In this document: positions 59,156 through 64,000 of the stretch, one piece after another
How positions within the stretch are numbered: the stretch's first letter is position 1
How the letters are laid out: every line of letters starts with the position of its first letter
NCBI GenBank assembly: GCA_027924585.1
Contig: BSBM01002090.1
Span: forward strand, 134,501-198,500
Length of the DNA: 64,000 nucleotides
Reading direction: 5' to 3'
Source of the DNA: Larix kaempferi
Taxonomy: Eukaryota; Streptophyta; Pinopsida; Pinales; Pinaceae
The notes under the pieces: generated by a model
What the model was told of the DNA's origin: nothing
What the model saw: only the letters and a program-made list of their open reading frames with translations
The model's database searches: none
Translations under genes and position numbers: made by a program

Positions 59156-61173
59156 CGGAATGGCAGACACCGAGGAATGTATTAGAAATAAGTTATTTTA
59201 TGGGGTTAGCAAGATACTACCGAAGATTCATTGAAGGTTTCTCAAAGTTAGTTCATCCTATTACATCTTTTCATAAGAAGGGAGTGAAGTTTGAATGGAC
59301 TTCCAAGTGTGAAGATAGTTTTCAGAGACTCAAGGAAATGCTCACTCGTGCACCAGTTCTGAAAATTGCAAATCCCGATGAAAGATTTGTAGTATGCACC
59401 GATGCATGTAAGTAAGGCATTGGTGGAGTGTTGACTCAAAATGATCATGTAATCCGTTATGAATCTAGAAAGTTGAAAGAACATGAACAAAAATATACCA
59501 CTCATGATCTGGAACTTGCAGCTATCATTCATGCCTTCAAGATGTGGAGGCATTACTTGATGGGCCAGAAGTTTGAATTAAGGACTGATGATGATGGTTT
59601 GAAGTATTTGTTTGAGTATCCTAATTTGAATGCAAGACAAAGAAGATGGATGGAATTGCTATGTGAATATGACTTTTATATGAAGCACATCAAAGGAAAG
59701 GAGAATAAGGTAGCTAATGCACTCTGTAGGAAGATACATGTGATGCATGTAGCATATATAAGTATTGGTGCATTAGATTTGAAAGATAAGATCATTGAAT
59801 CCAATGCAACAGATGAGCATTACCAATATGTAAGAGATGGATTGCAACAATAGGATGTACCGCAAAATTTTGAAAAGTATAGGTTGGAAGGGAATGGAAT
59901 CCTCATGCATAAGGACAAATTTTATGTGCCAAACTCTAGATATATAAGGAAGATGGCTATGAAGGAGATGCATAATGTAACTTATGTTGGGAATTTAGGT
60001 TATCATAAAACAAAGTAGTAGTGGCGAGGAAGCAGTACTATTGGCTAGGAATGATGAATGATGTTGCAGAGTACATAGCTAAATGCATGGAATTCCAAAA
60101 GGTTAAAGTAGAGAATCAAAATCTAGTTGGTTTTTTACAGCCATTACCAATACCCGAATGGAAGTGGGATGTAGTGACAATATATTTCATTACAAATTCA
60201 CCTAAGACAAGAGTGGACACGTTGAATAAAGCTGCACACTTTATTCCAGTGAAAACAACCGATAAGACAACCAACATTGCAGATATCTATATGAAAGCGG
60301 TTGCAAAAATGCATGGAATTTCGAAGGATATAATTTTAGATAGAGATGCAAAGTTCACTTCTAACTTTTTGAAAGGCTTATTTGAAGTATTCGACAAAAA
60401 TATGAACATGATTACAACATACCATACTCAAATAGATGAACATACAAAAAGAGATAATCAGGTGACTGAGTATATGTTTAGAATGTATGTTATGGATCAA
60501 CTATCCAAGTGGGAGGATTATTTACATTTGGTAGAGTTTGCCTATAATAAGGGATATCATGACTCTATGAAGATGAGTCCTTTTGAGGCATTGTATGGAA
60601 GAAACTGAAATATTCATATTGGTTGGTATAATCCAACATACATAATCATTATTGGACCTAAATTACTAAAGGACATGGAAGATCATATGATTAGAATCAA
60701 GCATAATCTAAAAGAAACTCATGATAGAGAGAAAAGTTATGCAGATCAGAACATAACTAACATACAGTTTAAAGTTGGAGATCATGTATTTTTTAAATTC
60801 AGACCCAAGAAGAGCTCCTTGAACTTGGGGAACTGTTCCAAGATAGTTGCTAGATACTGTGGATCCTTTGATATCTTATCTAGGATAGGTCCCGTTACAT
60901 ATGAGGTTGCATTGCCTGCTTGCATAAAAGTTCATAATGTATTTCATGTATCTTTGTTGAAAAAGTATATACCTGATACTAATCCCGCGATTCAGGTGGA
61001 ACCAGAAGGGGATTTTTAAATACAACCAGTTACCATATTGGGCAAAAAAGTCAAGTTGGTCCAGAATTGAGAGATTAGGCAAGTAAACGTCCAATGGATC
61101 CACTATAGTCCTGAAGATTCTACTCAAGAGATAGAAGATGCTATGAGGGAAGCATACCCTCATCTTTTTTGAA
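59150..61173 (+). pseudogene. pol: Gypsy pol: RT end, RNase H, integrase, chromodomain-like tail
   Basis: In order: RT thumb (FMGLARYYRRFIEGFSKL), RNase H (CTDACK, stop, [27 protein letters not shown]), integrase zinc region (QYYWLGMMNDV, KCMEFQK), integrase core (first D reads Y in VVTIYFIT; DRDAKFTSNF kept; E reads K in HTKRDNQV), C-terminus ([37 protein letters not shown]) and tail VNVQWIHYSP to EIEDAMREAYPHLF. Stops include 59413, about 59851, 60018 and 60606. It resembles chromoviruses of the Tekay/Del type. Two catalytic residues of integrase are lost. Confidence 0.88.
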
Positions 61174-61224
61174 ATTTTGTGTTCTGACATGTATATAATA
61201 TGTATGCATCAAGGACGATGCATT

Positions 61225-61810
61225 GTTTTAAGGGGGAGGGCGATGTAATACCTTGGTTGTGAAGCCCCAGACATATGCTATTATTTTGTTTATTATTATG
61301 GAACTAGTTGTCAATACTATAGAATTTGATATTATTATTGTTTAATAATCAACTCAACATGCACAACTAACAAGAATGGGGTGCCATGGATTCGAAATGT
61401 GAGAAGGTTGGGGACTAGGAGTTGTTTCTCTCCCTAACATTACTCTTTGGACCCTATTTTTGATTATTTTGGTTTATGGAGGTACTATTACACCCTCTTT
61501 GATGTTTGATATGACCCTCTTGGATAGTGCGCCATCCTTGGCTATTCCAAGCCTCTTGTGATGCTTCTCATGTGCTAGTGCACCCTCATTAGCTATTTTT
61601 AGCTTGCACTCCTTGAAAAAGTGTAACTCCCCTCTTTATTTGAACATTTTCTATTTCGGGAAAGGGAATCTCTAAATGTAACCCCCCTCTCATGAATTGA
61701 GTGACCTCTAGTAAATTTGAGTTACCTTCCTTGGGAATTCTAATGGCTATAGAAGGATTGGAAATGACTCTCTTTAATTCTTATTCTCTCTCTTTGATTT
61801 CTCCAAAGCA
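61225..61810 (+). repeat. Polypurine tract and 3' LTR of the plus-strand Gypsy relic
   Basis: TTTTAAGGGGGAGGGCGA precedes the LTR start TGTAATACCTTGG at 61244. The LTR's right end is unclear because an inverted relative follows; it may extend as far as about 62060. Confidence 0.7.
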
Positions 61811-62081
61811 ATGGAATACTCTTTTTTTTGGGAAATACATGATCTCGAGTAGGAGATGCATTACATTGCAAAATATTGAAGGCCTTTTAATGAGGTTTGA
61901 AGACCCTGTAATGGGGATTGAAGATTGATCTATGCTTACACAACACGAGTCCTTCTCTCATTGCTTGTCTTTGTCCAATCTATCTCGTAAATCTGGGGTG
62001 AGGGCGGTGATATCCTGAGGGCTTATGTAGTGAGGGGAACCACAAATCACTAGGTAGAGTAAATGGAAGGGTGGGGGTTAG

Positions 62082-62424
62082 AGGTAGGAGGGTGCACTAT
62101 CCAAGAGGGTCCCATAAAACATTAAAGAGGGTGTAAAAGTACTTCCATAAACCAAAATAATAAAAATAGGGTCCAATTAGTAATTTTAGGGAGAGAAACA
62201 ACTCATAGTCCCCAAATCCCTCACATGTGGAATCCATGGCCCCCTATTCTCGTTAGTTGTCCATGTTGACCTAGTTATTTAATTAAACAATAATAATATC
62301 AAAGTCCATAGTCTCAACACCTAGTGCCATAATAATAAAAAAAATAATAATATGTGTTCGTGGCTTAACAATTGGGGTATTAGATCCTACTCCCCCTTAA
62401 AAGAATGCATCATCCTTGATGCAT
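62082..62424 (-). repeat. Inverted LTR fragment facing the Gypsy 3' LTR
   Basis: Read on the minus strand from 62424, it repeats the sequence at 61200-61545: GTATGCATCAAGGATGATGC, the tract TTTTAAGGGGGAG, an LTR start TCTAATACC (TG changed to TC) and GGTTTATGGAAGTACT and so on. No Gypsy coding sequence lies on its outer side. Confidence 0.75.
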
Positions 62425-64000
62425 ACTTATTACATACATACTGTTATCACTTGGAAATTTTCTTTGGTTGTGGAAGAAAACTCCTAAGGTAACCTCAAAC
62501 CAATATTTAGGATTAAAATATAGCCCTTTCAATCCAAAGGGGGCTCCCTTAATGAATCTATTGTCCTATGGCCACTTAACAACAATTCATACTTTAAAAA
62601 AATGACTATATCTTTGGTAGTAGTGGGATTTTAGTGAAATGGTTGAATGAAAGGGTAAAAACATTGGGCGAGGAGTCAATAAACAAATATTTATTTTAAG
62701 CTGCAAGAGACTAATGGTAGAAAAAATCAATAATAGAGGGGATATAGATATCGTTTTCTCAGACATTCAGTTGTTGTAGTATGGCAATAGATTTGAGAAA
62801 CATAGTCCATTAACACAAAACATCTATCAGGGATGAATTTTGCATCAAATTTAGAAGAAATGGGTGATAATATTTAAGTTCAATGAACACAAAGCATCAA
62901 CGAGGATGAATTCCAAATTCATATGATTTTACTCAAACATGAAGAAATAACAATAAATGGAATCACACAGGAAATAACATTCACAGAAAGAAAACACAGA
63001 CTGGAAAACAATGGCACATGAATCTCTATTTTGGGAAATGTTCAATACTTCTTCACTCTACAAACTTTATTAATATCAAAACTTGAAATCACAGTACATA
63101 GAAATATTTTTGTCTTCCAAAATCCAACCCCTTTTCTCATTGCCAAACTTCAAATATATAGAAATTCTCATAGAACGAAACTCAACTAATTTTGCTAAAA
63201 AATAACATTCATGCAATTTCCATGCCTAAATATCTGGGGCTGCATGCAAATTAGTTTCCATATGTTTGATGTTTAATAACTGATGCTTCTTTAGCCAAGA
63301 ACTCCTTTCCCGAGATGTTTTATTTGACTTAAAATCTGGAGATGATTGCCTTGAATTTCTGATCCCCTACCATAATTTATTTAACTGCCCTGAAATATTT
63401 CCCGAGATGTTTTCTTTGACTTAAAATCTAGAGATGATTGCCTTGAATTTCTGATCCCCTACCATAATTTATTTAACTTCCCTGAAATATTTGGTTACCT
63501 CTTTGAATATTGATTCGATTCCCAATATGCTTGTTGATTCAGTGCTTTAAAATCTTTTTCAATTTCTTCAAATTTGGAAAATGTATCATTGACTGCCACA
63601 TGTGCTTTAAAATTCCATTTTTTGTACCCTTTCATTTTATCCTATGAAATTCCATTTCATATTTCCATAGAAATAATTAGTGCTTGTGGTTTTGAAAACC
63701 ATGCTCTGATTATCCATCCACAGAAAAACCATCTCTTGTAATACTTCTCCATTATTCGCATTTGATTTTATTTGTTTATGAATTTCATAAATAATTCTTC
63801 ACCCTGTAAAACCATCCATTGAATTCCATATCTTGTTTTTTCCAAGTTTTGTATATCCATGAATAAATAAAATTCAAAAATATAAACCATAAAACCATTG
63901 ATTGCTTTTCTCATGGTTTTATATTTCCAGAATAATTAAAATTAATTGCAAATATTCCCGAGAGTCCAAGATTATGAACATTATGCAAATACAATATTGG
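62425..64000. other. Unassigned AT-rich stretch
   Basis: No ORF or TE domain recognised apart from the 92-bp duplication listed separately. Confidence 0.3.
63309..63492. repeat. 92-bp tandem duplication
   Basis: CCCGAGATGTTTTMTTTGAC starts both units (63309 and 63401). They differ by about three substitutions. Confidence 0.9.

Overview
The window is a gene-poor, repeat-dominated piece of a plant nuclear genome. It is AT-rich overall and carries plant-type L1 with RNase H, Copia and chromovirus-like Gypsy elements, tRNA-derived SINEs, MITE-like hairpins and kilobases of degenerate satellite. This fits a large seed-plant genome such as a gymnosperm, but nothing I read fixes the species. No clearly functional host gene is present; almost every coding trace is a broken transposable element. 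Layout: 0-2.3 kb holds the 5' part of an unrecognised minus-strand gene with a TATA promoter and two in-frame stops. 2.3-5.3 kb is a gag-only LTR element; 5.3-7.25 kb is a 5'-truncated Copia copy abutting a CACTA-like fragment; 8.0-9.9 kb is a solo LTR with a perfect ATATT target duplication. 10.3-11.85 kb is composite satellite. 13.56-13.75 kb is an Au-like SINE. 14.26-21.25 kb is a nearly full-length L1 whose ORF2 has six stops and no frameshift. 21.6-37.5 kb is mostly satellite built from a 10-bp motif (CATRGTCAAM) and a companion 29-bp motif, interrupted by two related non-coding foldback elements (22.5-25.3 and 35.1-37.1 kb), a deleted minus-strand Gypsy element (29.8-32.4 kb) and a MITE-like hairpin. 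37.6-38.7 kb is a cluster of SINE-like and MITE-like insertions. 39.0-46.35 kb is a complete but decayed Copia element with both LTRs. 46-58 kb is mostly unassigned, with a few exon-like fragments, a 143-bp tandem repeat and a solo LTR with a CCCTC duplication. 58.4-61.2 kb is a Gypsy pol remnant whose 3' LTR faces an inverted relative. Most interesting: the two foldback elements. Each is a nested palindrome, with outer terminal inverted repeats containing CAAGTTATACAACTTG, subterminal GCTACCGGTAGC-type palindromes, A-rich and T-rich arms, and a central palindrome around GATTCTCAGAATC. Both sit inside the decamer satellite, whose unit carries the W-box core (TTGAC on the other strand). These observations come from reading by eye; no alignment or database search was run, so family names rest on motif recognition and boundaries are approximate unless a target duplication is given.
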